From AP-16 sp963755055 (GTDB lineage: Bacteria; Pseudomonadota; Alphaproteobacteria; Rhizobiales; Xanthobacteraceae): a stretch of 64,000 bases of DNA. The position numbers and the translations under genes are program-made. This document shows, in pieces, positions 45,152 through 55,402 of this stretch; position 1 is the stretch's first letter; the number at the start of each line of letters is the position of its first letter. The notes beneath the pieces are model-generated. The model made no database searches. It saw only the letters and a program-made list of their open reading frames with translations, and was not told the origin of the DNA. The DNA lies in the NCBI GenBank assembly GCA_963755055.1, contig CAVWIS010000027.1, positions 124,001 through 188,000 on the forward strand, read 5' to 3'.

Positions 45152-46143
45152 GCGTCGCTCCCCTTGCGCTTGGGCTTCTTGTCGTTGGCCTGCGCGGCCT
45201 CGCGCGCCTGGGCGACGGCATCGGAGAGCCGCACCGTCACCCGGTCGGCCAGCCTGAGATCGACCGTCGTGATGTCGCGGGTGAGCAGCGCTTTTTCCCG
45301 GTCGAGCCGGTCGAGGGTGTCGAGCGCGACGTCGACATCGTGTTCCGGCAGACGCACATCGATGCCGTTCTTGAGCTTCAGGTTCCACCGCCGCTCGGCC
45401 ACCAGGATGGAGGCGCGCACCTGGTCGCGGATCGCCGGATGACGGTCGAGCAGCGCGAGAAAAGCCTTGGCCCTCACGGCGGCGCCGCGGCCGACCACGA
45501 ACGGCAGGGCGGCGAACTTCCGGTCGTTGAGCGGGCCGATCACCTTGCCTTCGGCGCCGACCACGGAAATCTTTCCGTCGACCTGCCAGAGCGCGAAGGG
45601 TACGCGCTCGGTGAGCGTGATCTGCAGCCGGTCGGGATAGAGCTTTCGCACCGTCGCCTCGGCGATCCACGGGATCGCCTCGAGCTTCCGCCGCGCCGCC
45701 TCGACGTCGAGAAAGAGCAGCGAGGCGCGCTCGCCGACGCCCGCGGCCGAAAAGATCTCCGAGCGGCTCACGTGCCTTTCGCCCGACAGCGACACCGATG
45801 CGACCGGAAAGCCTGCCGCAATCGCGGCTGCGTCGCGCGCGTCCTTCAAGGCCTCGACGATCATCTTGACATGGTCGCCTTTCACCACGCCGTAACCGAT
45901 GCTTCCCAGCACCAGCAGCACCGACCCCCCGACGCCGACGAAGCGCGGCAGCGCCAGGTGATCGAATCGCCCGAGCCAGCGTCGCACGATCCAGCTGATT
46001 CGGCTCGACTTTTTCGCATTCTTGCGAGCCTTATTGGCGGCCGACTTGGCGCGCAGACGCGCCAATGCTCCCGCCGCATCGGCGGGTCGGGCCGGTTGCC
46101 CCGAAGGGATTACCGGCTCAGCGAGGCGTCCCCGACCATCCAT
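45148..46143 (-). CDS. ftsQ: Cell division protein FtsQ
   Basis: Bitopic divisome protein linking cytoplasmic and periplasmic components. The 331-aa protein has a basic N-terminal tail (ARLRAKSAANKARKNAKKSS) and one membrane helix (FVGVGGSVLLVLGSIGYGVV). The POTRA domain follows (VASVSLSGERHVSRSEIFSA), then the beta domain (LYPDRLQITLTERVPFALWQ). A charged C-terminal tail follows. Organised ftsQ-ftsA-ftsZ; the ddl gene normally upstream is absent. Confidence 0.95.
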   Translation of the reverse strand: MDGRGRLAEPVIPSGQPARPADAAGALARLRAKSAANKARKNAKKSSRISWIVRRWLGRFDHLALPRFVGVGGSVLLVLGSIGYGVVKGDHVKMIVEALKDARDAAAIAAGFPVASVSLSGERHVSRSEIFSAAGVGERASLLFLDVEAARRKLEAIPWIAEATVRKLYPDRLQITLTERVPFALWQVDGKISVVGAEGKVIGPLNDRKFAALPFVVGRGAAVRAKAFLALLDRHPAIRDQVRASILVAERRWNLKLKNGIDVRLPEHDVDVALDTLDRLDREKALLTRDITTVDLRLADRVTVRLSDAVAQAREAAQANDKKPKRKGSDA

Positions 46144-46455
46144 CGCACCAGCTCACCGAAGGTCATACCCGCACCGGCCGTGATCTCGGGCACCCGCGAG
46201 GTCTCGGTCATGCCGCTCACGTATCGACTGCGAGACAGACAATTCCCCCAGTTCCCTCCGCACTGTCGCCGTAGCGGAAATCCGTGCGGACTCGCGCACC
46301 GGCACCCCGAGCGCGATGGGCCGCAATGGCTTAGTCTGCGGACCTCTTGGTAAACATTTGGTTTATGCGGGGGGCCAGCGGAGGTGCCTGGATGCCCCGC
46401 CAGGGGTTTTTCGACGCGTCACGGGACCTTGCGGAATTGCCGCCGCAAGGCCGAT
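46144..46455. other. murB-ftsQ gap where ddl is expected
   Basis: A 312-base spacer with no coding sequence for D-alanine ligase on either strand. It contains TAAAC-ATTTG-GTTTA (46351-46365), an AT-rich inverted repeat about 210 bases before ftsQ that could be a regulator site or part of a promoter for the ftsQAZ genes, and GCCGGTGCCC/GGGGTGCCGG-like GC-rich hairpin material near 46300. Confidence 0.55.
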
Positions 46456-47378
46456 TCACGGCGATTTCGCCGCCCCGATGCGCTTGATCTCCCATTCGAG
46501 CTCGACGCCCGAATGGTCCTTGACCCGGCGGCGCACCGTCTCGCCCAGCTCCTCGATGTCGGCGGCGCTGGCATTTTCCAGGTTGATCAAAAAGTTGCAG
46601 TGAAGCTCGGAGACCTGGGCGTCGCCGATGCGCAGGCCCCGACAGCCCGCCGCGTCGATGAGCTGCCAGGCCTTGGCGCCCGGCGGGTTCTTGAAGGTGG
46701 AGCCGCCGGTGCGGCTCTTGATCGGCTGGGTCAACTCGCGCGCCTCGGTGATCGCCGCCATCTCGCTGGCGATTTTTTCCCGGTCACCGGCCTCGCCGCG
46801 AAACAGCGCTTCGGTGAAGATCACGTCGTCGGGCGCTCCGCAGTGGCGGTAGCTGTAATGCAAGTCGGCGACCGGATAGACCCGGACGACACCCCGCCGG
46901 TCGACCCCGCGCGCCTCGACGAGCGCATCCTTGGTCTCGCGCCCATAGGCGCCGCCGTTCATCCGCAGCGCCCCGCCGATCGCGCCCGGGATGCCGCGCA
47001 GGAAGGCGAGACCCGACACGCCCGCCTCCTGGGCGGCGCGCGCCACCCTCACGTCGGGCACCGCGGCGCCGGCGCGGACGAGGAATCCCTGCTCGATCGC
47101 CACCTCGCCGAAACCGCGGCCGAGCCGGATGGTGACGCCCGGCACCCCGCCGTCGCGCACGATCAGGTTGGAGCCGAGCCCGATCACGGTGACCGGCACC
47201 TCGGGCGCGAGGTTTTTCAGGAAATAGCCGAGGTCGGCCTCGTCGGCCGGCGAGAACAGCACCTCGGCCGGCCCGCCGACACGGAACCAGGTGAGCTCGG
47301 CGAGCGGCTGGTTGGCGAGCAGCCGGCCGCGCAGCTGCGGCAGCTGGGCCGCGAGGCTGGCGATGTCGGCAGATACCA

Positions 47379-47382
<4 letters not shown>
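46456..47382 (-). CDS. murB: UDP-N-acetylenolpyruvoylglucosamine reductase
   Basis: FAD enzyme making UDP-MurNAc for peptidoglycan. The 308-aa protein shows LTWFRVGGPAEVLFSPADE, the FAD segment VIGLGSNLIVRDGGVPGVTI, then FLRGIPGAIGGALRMNGGAY. The C-terminal part has SRTGGSTFKNPPG, where the catalytic Ser lies, and SELHCNFLINLENASA. The type II C-terminal features are normal. Overlaps the murC stop by four bases. Confidence 0.96.
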
Positions 47383-48788
<1,406 letters not shown>

Positions 48789-48971
48789 GGAGGCGCTCCG
48801 GGCGGTGGCTACTCGCCAGCCGTTATGGCGCGAAGCGGCGCGGGGTGCAAAGCGCGCGCCCCTGCCACCGCGGTCGCTCGCGCCGCATTGCGATGACGCG
48901 GCGTGGCGCGAATTCCGCTAGTCTCCGCCCGCACCGCCCGGCGAGGCGGTCGTCATCGAGGAGGAGACGTC

Positions 48972-49460
48972 ATGTCTTATCTGCCCCGTCTGGCCCTGAT
49001 CGGCATTGCCTGCGCGCTCGGCGCGCCGGCGAGCGCCGAGCTGCTCAGCCATAAGGACTTGTCCGCGGCAACCGCCTTCGTCATCGCGCAGACCACGATG
49101 GAGACCTGCAAGGCCAACGGCTACAAGGTGTCGGTCACCGTGGTCGGCCGCAACGGCGAGGTCATCCTGCAGGTGCGCGGCGACGATACCGGCCCGCACA
49201 CCGTCGAGAACAGCTTTCGCAAGGCCTACACGGCCCGCACTTTTCGCATTCCCTCGGGCGAGATGGTCCAGCGGCTCAAAGACAATCCGACGCTCGGCCT
49301 GATCCACCTCACCAACGTCATCGCCAACCAGGGCGCGCTGCCGATCAAGGTCGGCGACGAGGTGATCGGCGCAGCAGGCGCCTCCGGGGCCCCGGGCGGC
49401 GAGAAGGACGAGGCCTGCATCAAGGCCGGGCTCGACAAGGTCGCCGACCAGCTCAAGTGA
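48972..49460 (+). CDS. Secreted GlcG/HbpS-like (DUF336) protein
   Basis: A 162-aa protein with a signal peptide (MSYLPRLALIGIACALGAPASA). The mature part is one GlcG/HbpS domain: LSAATAFVIAQTTMETCKAN, GYKVSVTVVGRNGEVILQVR, HTVENSFRKAYTARTF and GALPIKVGDEVIGAAGASGA. Relatives bind haem or small ligands; the role here is unknown. GAGGAGGAGA precedes the ATG at ideal spacing. It lies alone between murC and a TRAP transporter on the other strand. Confidence 0.85.
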   Translation: MSYLPRLALIGIACALGAPASAELLSHKDLSAATAFVIAQTTMETCKANGYKVSVTVVGRNGEVILQVRGDDTGPHTVENSFRKAYTARTFRIPSGEMVQRLKDNPTLGLIHLTNVIANQGALPIKVGDEVIGAAGASGAPGGEKDEACIKAGLDKVADQLK

Positions 49461-49467
49461 GCACGTC

Positions 49468-49540
49468 GTAGGGTGGGCAAATCGCCCGGCAGGGCGGTTG
49501 ATATTTGGTGATGCATTGCGGGCGATTTGCCCACGCGGTC
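49468..49540. repeat. Intergenic palindromic repeat, GTAGGGTGGGCAAA family
   Basis: GTGGGCAAATCGCCC (49473-49487) pairs exactly with GGGCGATTTGCCCAC (49520-49534). It lies between the convergent GlcG-like and dctM genes and probably ends both transcripts. Confidence 0.8.
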
Positions 49541-49589
49541 CGACGCGGGTTCACCCTGCCAAGATGCAGCCGCGCGCGCCGCGCCGCCG

Positions 49590-51029
49590 CTACAGCATGC
49601 CGAGCACCCTGGGCAGCCACAGGGTGAGCTCGGGCCAGTAGGTCACGATGACGAGAAACACCAGCATGGTGCCGAGCCAGGGCAGCACCGCGATGGTGAG
49701 CTCGGTGATGCCCATGCGGGCGATGCTGGAGGCCACGTAGAGGTTGAGCCCGACCGGCGGGTGACACAGCCCGACCTCCATGTTGACGTCGATCACGATG
49801 CCGAAATGCACCGGGTCGATGCCGAGCCGCTTGGCGGTCGGGAACAGGATGGGGGCCATGATCAGGATGATCGACGATGGCTCCATGAAGTTGCCGGCGA
49901 GCAGCAGCAGGACGTTGACCAGCAGCAGAAAACCTATCGGCCCGAGATTCTGCGCCAGGATCCAGTCGGCGAGCGCGTAGGGGATATTCTCGTTGGTGAG
50001 CACGAACGAGAACAGCACCGCATTGGTGATGATGTAGAGCAGCATGGCGCTCATGTTGGCGGCCTGCAGCAGCACCCGCGGGACGTCGGCGAGCTTGAGG
50101 TCCTTGTAGACGTAGACCGAGATGAAGAACGAGTAGACCGCCGCCATGGCGGCTGCCTCGGTCGCCGTGAACACGCCGCTGTAGATGCCGCCGATGATGA
50201 TGACGACGAGCATCAGTCCCCAGACGCTCTGGCGGAACGCCCGCCACGACTGGCCCCAGGTCGCCCTGGTCATGCGCGGGTAGTTGCGCTTCCTGGCGAT
50301 GTACCAGGTCACGGTGCAGAGCATGACGGTGAGCATCGTCCCGGGCAGCACGCCGGCGACGAACAGCGCGCCGATCGAGGTATTGGTGGAGATGGCGTAG
50401 ATCACCTTGGGGATCGACGGCAGCATCAGGATGCCGAGCGAGCCCGCCACCGTGATGACGCCGGCACCGAAGCGCATCGGATAGCCGTGCCGCACCATCT
50501 CGGGCAGCACGATCGAGCCGATCGCCACCACGGTGGCGACGCTCGACCCGCAGACCAGGGCGAACATCGCGCAGGCCACGATGCCGGCGAGCGCCAGCCC
50601 GCCGTGCCAGTGGCCGACCACCGAGGTGGCGAAGTCGATCATCCGCCGCGCCACCCCGCCGTGGGTGAGAAAGGTGCCGGCCAGGATGAAGAACGGCACC
50701 GCCATGATCTCGAACCGCTCGATGCCGGTGAACAGCTTCAGCGCCACCGCGTCGATCGGTACCTCGGTCAGCGTGAACAGGAAGATCAGCACGGTGAGGC
50801 CGAGCGAGATCGAGATCGGCATGCCGGTCAGCATGAGCGAGATGAGGAGGGCGAAGATCAGCCCGGCACGCGGGCCGGCGGGGATCGACACCAGGCCGAA
50901 CTTGGCCGCCAAGCAGAGCGCCACCAGCATCACCGGGATGCCGATGAAGAAGAAGCCGGCGATGCCTGATCCCTCGCTCGGAGAGGGAGCGCCGCTGGTC
51001 TCATGATCCGCCGCAGGTGCGTATGCCAT
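49590..51029 (-). CDS. dctM: TRAP transporter large permease (DctM)
   Basis: A 479-aa integral membrane protein with about twelve helices, the ion-coupled translocation subunit. Family segments: LISLMLTGMPISISLGLTVL, MAVPFFILAGTFLTHGGVAR, FALVCGSSVATVVAIGSIVL and IGALFVAGVLPGTMLTVMLC. Towards the C terminus are NFMEPSSIILIMAPILFPTA and NMEVGLCHPPVGLNLYVASS. It ends the dctP-dctQ-dctM set on the minus strand. Confidence 0.93.
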   Translation of the reverse strand: MAYAPAADHETSGAPSPSEGSGIAGFFFIGIPVMLVALCLAAKFGLVSIPAGPRAGLIFALLISLMLTGMPISISLGLTVLIFLFTLTEVPIDAVALKLFTGIERFEIMAVPFFILAGTFLTHGGVARRMIDFATSVVGHWHGGLALAGIVACAMFALVCGSSVATVVAIGSIVLPEMVRHGYPMRFGAGVITVAGSLGILMLPSIPKVIYAISTNTSIGALFVAGVLPGTMLTVMLCTVTWYIARKRNYPRMTRATWGQSWRAFRQSVWGLMLVVIIIGGIYSGVFTATEAAAMAAVYSFFISVYVYKDLKLADVPRVLLQAANMSAMLLYIITNAVLFSFVLTNENIPYALADWILAQNLGPIGFLLLVNVLLLLAGNFMEPSSIILIMAPILFPTAKRLGIDPVHFGIVIDVNMEVGLCHPPVGLNLYVASSIARMGITELTIAVLPWLGTMLVFLVIVTYWPELTLWLPRVLGML

Positions 51030-51038
51030 GATGCGCTC

Positions 51039-51614
51039 CTACCGTGCGGCCATTGCCGGGACGGCGGGCAGGTCCGCCACCGGCTCCAGCCCCTCGACGT
51101 GAGCGGCGTCGTGGTGCGGCAGCGCCCCGGTCCGCAAGAACGCCCAGGCGACCTGCAGGAAGCGGAAGCACATCAGAAAGCTGCCGAGCGGGATCGCCAG
51201 GTAGACGATCCAGGCCGGCACCTCGAGGTCGGGCGAGACCTGATCGGTCTGCGCCATCAGCAGCACGAAGCGCGCCCCGAACGTGCCGATCACGCCGGTG
51301 AACAGCGCGCCGCACAAGAGACCGAACAGCACGGTGCGGTGGAAGGAGCGGCCGTCCATGCGGGTGAGCACGACGTCGACGCCGACATGGATGCCGGTGC
51401 GCACCCCATAGGCGGCGCCGAACTTTGCCATCCACACGAACATGTAGATGCACAGCTCCTGCGCCCAGGAGAGATGGATCGCCGCCATGTAGGGATGGAG
51501 AAACGGGATGCCGAAAGCGTAGCGGTGGACGACGGAGACGAAGATGAGGATCGTGGCGGCTCCGATGAGCGTCGCGATCACCACCTCCTCGAGCCGGTCG
51601 AGGATGCGAAGCAT
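51039..51614 (-). CDS. dctQ: TRAP transporter small permease (DctQ)
   Basis: A 191-aa, four-helix DctQ subunit: MLRILDRLEEVVIATLIGAA, then SWAQELCIYMFVWMAKFGAA and YGVRTGIHVGVDVVLTRMDG, the typical DctQ core. It supports assembly with DctM. The ATG at 51614 has AGGGGG upstream; an open extension to 51692 lacks similarity. A C-terminal hydrophilic tail of about 25 residues is longer than average. Confidence 0.92.
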   Translation of the reverse strand: MLRILDRLEEVVIATLIGAATILIFVSVVHRYAFGIPFLHPYMAAIHLSWAQELCIYMFVWMAKFGAAYGVRTGIHVGVDVVLTRMDGRSFHRTVLFGLLCGALFTGVIGTFGARFVLLMAQTDQVSPDLEVPAWIVYLAIPLGSFLMCFRFLQVAWAFLRTGALPHHDAAHVEGLEPVADLPAVPAMAAR

Positions 51615-51787
51615 GATACCCCCTGCACTGCCCGGGGGGCCCTGCATGCCTGCGAGACCCGGCATGCGCGCCGCCATCGGGACGACAACCAACTATTGGC
51701 GAATGATGCGCATCACGCCGGACATTCCCGCCACCTACGCCTGCACCGTCGGCGCATCGCTGCGCCGACCCTTCAGATCGTGGTCGA

Positions 51788-52786
51788 TCAGTTGACGACC
51801 GCCGCGGCCTCCCTGCGGAATTCCTCGATCAGATCCCGGCCCACGCGCCCGGTCATCTCGTTGGTCACCGGTTCGAGGGCCCGTTGCCAGGCCGCCTGCT
51901 CGGCGGGCGTGGGCTCGTAGAACGTGGTCCTGCCCGACTTCTTCATGTCGGCGATCGCCTGCGCGTTCTCCTGCTCGGCGATGTCGTTGGCGTAGACGGT
52001 CGCTTCGGCCATGGCCTTGTCCAGCGCCTCGCGGATGTCGGGCGCGAGCCCGTCCCAGAACTTCTTGTTCACGATCACCGCGTAGCCGAGATAGCCGTGA
52101 TTGGAGAGGGTGGCGTGCTTCTGCACCTCGTGCATTTTCTGCGTGAACATGTTGGACGGCGGGTTTTCCGTGCCGTCGACCACGCCGGTCTGCAGCGCCT
52201 GGTACACCTCGGAGAACGCCATCACCTGGGGAATGGCGCCGAGCGCGCGCATCTGCGCCTCCAGCACCTTCGACGACTGGATCCGCATCTTCAGGCCGCG
52301 CACGTCCTCCGGCTTGTGCAGGGGACGGTTGGCGCTGATGATCTTGAACCCGTTGTCCCAGTAGGCGAGCCCGGAAATCCCCTTGGGCTCCAGCTTGGCC
52401 AGCAGCTTGCGGCCGAGCGGCCCTTCGGTCACCTTGCGCAGCGCCTGCCTGGTCGGGACGATGTAGGGCAGATCGAACACCTCGAACTCGCGCACTCCGA
52501 GCGGCCCGAACTTGGCCAGCGACGGCGCCAGCATCTGCACCGCGCCGAGCTGCAGGGCCTCGACCTCCTCCTTGTCCTTGTAGAGGGCGGAGTTCGCGTA
52601 GACCTCGATCCTCGCCCTGCCGTTGCTGTACTTCTCGGCGAGCTCCTTGAACTTCTCCGCGGCCTTGCCTTTCGGCGTATCAGTGGCGACGACGTGGCTG
52701 AACTTGATGACGACCGGGCTCTGCGCCCAGGCCGGGGCGGCAAGCGCGAGCGCGCCTGCGGCGATAAGGAAGGTACGGCGTTTCAT
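51788..52786 (-). CDS. dctP: TRAP transporter substrate-binding protein (DctP)
   Basis: Periplasmic receptor of the TRAP system, 332 aa. Signal peptide MKRRTFLIAAGALALAAPAWAQ, then the DctP fold: VVIKFSHVVATDTPKGKAAE, VEALQLGAVQMLAPSLAKFG, GLKMRIQSSKVLEAQMRALG with the carboxylate-binding Arg, and MAFSEVYQALQTGVVDGTEN. These features point to a C4-dicarboxylate or related organic acid. AAGGA precedes the ATG (52786). A perfect FNR/FixK-type box lies about 110 bases upstream. Confidence 0.94.
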   Translation of the reverse strand: MKRRTFLIAAGALALAAPAWAQSPVVIKFSHVVATDTPKGKAAEKFKELAEKYSNGRARIEVYANSALYKDKEEVEALQLGAVQMLAPSLAKFGPLGVREFEVFDLPYIVPTRQALRKVTEGPLGRKLLAKLEPKGISGLAYWDNGFKIISANRPLHKPEDVRGLKMRIQSSKVLEAQMRALGAIPQVMAFSEVYQALQTGVVDGTENPPSNMFTQKMHEVQKHATLSNHGYLGYAVIVNKKFWDGLAPDIREALDKAMAEATVYANDIAEQENAQAIADMKKSGRTTFYEPTPAEQAAWQRALEPVTNEMTGRVGRDLIEEFRREAAAVVN

Positions 52787-53393
52787 GACGGATCCTTTCC
52801 CGGCAGCCGGTCGGCGCGATGGCTCGGGCCGTCGCGATCTCAGGTGCCCGCGGCACATGGTACAATTCAATCTGCGACCCTCTTGACGGGCGGGGTTTGA
52901 TCGAGATCAAACCGGCGAAACTTTCATTGTAAATCAACCCCGCCGCGAATCGGGCCGGTCTCCGGGCCTCCGATGGCATGCGCCGCCTCGACCTTCTTCG
53001 CCTGGGCCCGGAACCGTCGCCTCCCGGCCGCTTGAGCCCGCAAGCCCGGCGATGCGAACCTTCCGGGTGGCGCACCGCGAGAGCTGGCGGCGCGAGCACG
53101 GTGCATCTGATCTGGGCAGCCACCGCCGGACGGGGTTGCCGATTTCGGCGGCACGCTGCCCATCTGCAATGCACAGCTGAGCGCCATCCGATCGGGCGCT
53201 TCCCCCGCTCAGGACGGTTCATTCAACCGTGGCCGCACTTTCGGGGTCTGGCATGGAATCTGCTGGGAATCGGGCAACTGTCGCCTGCAGCAAGGGCGCT
53301 CCCGGCCGTCGGCAGCATCGGCCGGCGTCCGATCTGTTTTCCAGGGAAGCCGCCTGCACCGCGACGCCCGCCCCCGCAACGGAGACCCGACCC
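52787..53393. other. Divergent regulatory region between dctP and the ABC operon
   Basis: A 607-base region. It carries the FNR-type box (52895-52912) and, on the plus strand, TTGACG and TTGTAAAT promoter-like elements around it. The rest is high-GC with reading frames that resemble no family. No gene is supported. Confidence 0.55.
52895..52912. promoter_or_regulatory. FNR/FixK-type binding site
   Basis: GTTTGATCGAGATCAAAC is a perfect palindrome containing TTGAT-N4-ATCAA, the consensus of FNR, FnrL and FixK. It is centred 118 bases before the dctP ATG. An activator at -41.5 would place a dctP start near 52862; on the plus strand a TGTAAAT (52928-52934) is also suitably placed. Confidence 0.75.
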
Positions 53394-54452
53394 ATGTGTG
53401 ATCGTCACGGCGGAATGGCCCCCGGCCAGCTCGGAGTGTTGGACTTCAGTCGGCGCAGCCTCATCAAGGCGACGGCGACGACCGCGCTTACCATGGCGAT
53501 AGGACCCGGGCTGCTCGGCGGTGACGCGCATGCGGCGTCCTCGATCAAGTCGACCCACGGCACCGGGTTCTGCAATCTCAACATTTTCCTGTCGCATGCG
53601 CTGCAGACCGCCAAGGACGACGGGCTCGAGCTTCAATTCGTCAACACCCCGACCTTTGCCGAGCAGGTGACGTTTCTCGGCATCGGCCAGGTCGACGTCG
53701 GGTTGATGCCCTATACGAGCTTCATGGCGCTGTTCGACGCCGGCGCGCCGGTCAAGGTGGTCGCCGGCGGCGGCATCGAGGGCTGCGTCATCGTCTCGCG
53801 GCCGGGTCTCGACAGCGCCGAGAAGCTCAAGGGCAAGACGCTGGGTACGTTCCAGCTCGATACGCTCGAGGTCATGCCCTACGACTGGCTGAAGAAGAAC
53901 GGCGTGAGCTTCAAGGACGTCACCGTGCGCTACATGGGCAACACGCCGGAGGCGGTGGAGGCCTTCAAGGCCGGCGCCCTCGACTGGATCTGCACCATCG
54001 AGCCCTACGGCACGGCGCTCCTCAACGACGTCAAGGGCTCGCACAAGCTCTCCGACGGCACCGACATCTACGGCAAGGGCTATACGGACTGCGTGCTCGC
54101 CTGCCGCAGCGACCTGATCAAGCAGAACCCCGCGGCACTCAAGGCGCTGATCAAGGGCATGATGAAGGCCCAGCTGATGGCCGAGACCGAGGGCGACGAG
54201 GTGCTGAAAAAACTGGTCGGCACCTACTACAAGACCTCGATGGAGAACGCCAAGATCGCCATGGGCAAGCAGCCCGCCGTGGTCGACGCCCGCTCGCAGA
54301 CACAATTCATCCTCGACCGCACCGATTCGCTGGTCGAGATGGGCTACATCAAGAAAAAGCCCGGGCGCGAGGCGATCGACTGGACGCTGCTCGAGCAGGT
54401 GATCGCCGAGAACCCGGACCTCTACGGCAAGCTCAAGCACAAGTCGGCCTGA
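53394..54452 (+). CDS. ABC transporter substrate-binding protein (NitT/TauT/SsuA type), Tat-exported
   Basis: A 352-aa receptor. The N terminus carries a twin-arginine signal (SRRSLIKATATTALTMA). The mature protein has the SsuA-like fold: QTAKDDGLELQFVNTPTFAE, GIGQVDVGLMPYTSFMALFD, GVIVSRP-type GCVIVSRPGLDSAEKLKGKT and YMGNTPEAVEAFKAGALDWI. Such receptors bind sulfonates, nitriles, pyrimidine precursors or similar compounds. It starts a transport operon with permease and ATPase genes, two bases between the first two. The adjoining aminohydrolase hints at an N-containing heterocycle. Confidence 0.85.
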   Translation: MCDRHGGMAPGQLGVLDFSRRSLIKATATTALTMAIGPGLLGGDAHAASSIKSTHGTGFCNLNIFLSHALQTAKDDGLELQFVNTPTFAEQVTFLGIGQVDVGLMPYTSFMALFDAGAPVKVVAGGGIEGCVIVSRPGLDSAEKLKGKTLGTFQLDTLEVMPYDWLKKNGVSFKDVTVRYMGNTPEAVEAFKAGALDWICTIEPYGTALLNDVKGSHKLSDGTDIYGKGYTDCVLACRSDLIKQNPAALKALIKGMMKAQLMAETEGDEVLKKLVGTYYKTSMENAKIAMGKQPAVVDARSQTQFILDRTDSLVEMGYIKKKPGREAIDWTLLEQVIAENPDLYGKLKHKSA

Positions 54453-54454
54453 CC

Positions 54455-55402
54455 ATGGCGCTGGCCGAGCCCGCGGCGGTCGCGCGCGAGCGCGCGGGCA
54501 CGGTTGCGGCCGGCGCCGCCCGCCCGCCCGCCGAAACCCGGCGCGCCCTGCCGGACTGGCTGGTGCGCGCCGCCGGGCGCGTCGGCGTCACCGCGCTGTC
54601 GGTCGGGCTGTTTGCGGGTCTCTGGGAATTCCTCTGGGCCGTCGGCGTCGCCGACCCGAAACTGCTGCCGCCGCCGCATGTCTTTCTCGGCAACCTGGCG
54701 GAGCAGGCAAAGTTCTTCAACACGGCGCAGCGCTGGCAGATCGGCGTCGGGCTCAATACCGGGCCGTCGCCGGCGCTCGCCGTCGTGATCACCATCCTCT
54801 CGTCCGCCGCACGCGTGTTCGCCGGGCTGGCGATCGCCTCGATGCTGTCGATCAGCGTCGGCGTCGCCATCCGCTACTGGGTGGCGGTGGAGATGCTGAC
54901 GCTGCCGACCATCACGCTGCTCTCCCCGGTGTCGCCGATCGCCTGGCTGCCGATCGCGATCTTTCTGTTCGGCATCGGCAACGCCCCGGCCATCTTCATG
55001 GTGGTGGTGGCGCTGTTCTTCCACATGGTGCTGGCGACCATCAGCCAGATCGACGGGGTCAACCGCAACTTCATCAACGTTGCCCGCACCATGGGCGCGT
55101 CGAAGCGCCAGATCTATTCCCGCGTCATCATTCCGGCGATCCTGCCCGGCCTCTTGGTGGTGCTCCGCCTCAACCTGTTCGGCGCCTGGATGGTGGTGCT
55201 GGTGGCGGAGACGACCGGCGTCGGTTACGGCCTCGGCCAAGTCATCATGCTGGCGCGCAATACCTTCAATCCGTCGCTGGTCTTCTTCACCATCGCGCTG
55301 ATCGGGGTGCTCGGCTTCCTCTCCGACTGGGCGCTGCGCAGCGTGCAGAAACGCATCCTCTACTGGGTGCCGCCAACCACCGGGGTGCTGCGTGGCCTCT
55401 AA
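54455..55402 (+). CDS. ABC transporter permease (NitT/TauT type)
   Basis: A 315-aa permease with a long N-terminal extension rich in Ala/Arg and about six helices. The coupling loop for the ATPase is NVARTMGASKRQIYSRVIIP, with the EAA-type 'ARTMGAS---I---VIIPA' pattern; GAWMVVLVAETTGVGYGLGQ follows. It overlaps the next gene by 11 bases. Confidence 0.92.
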   Translation: MALAEPAAVARERAGTVAAGAARPPAETRRALPDWLVRAAGRVGVTALSVGLFAGLWEFLWAVGVADPKLLPPPHVFLGNLAEQAKFFNTAQRWQIGVGLNTGPSPALAVVITILSSAARVFAGLAIASMLSISVGVAIRYWVAVEMLTLPTITLLSPVSPIAWLPIAIFLFGIGNAPAIFMVVVALFFHMVLATISQIDGVNRNFINVARTMGASKRQIYSRVIIPAILPGLLVVLRLNLFGAWMVVLVAETTGVGYGLGQVIMLARNTFNPSLVFFTIALIGVLGFLSDWALRSVQKRILYWVPPTTGVLRGL

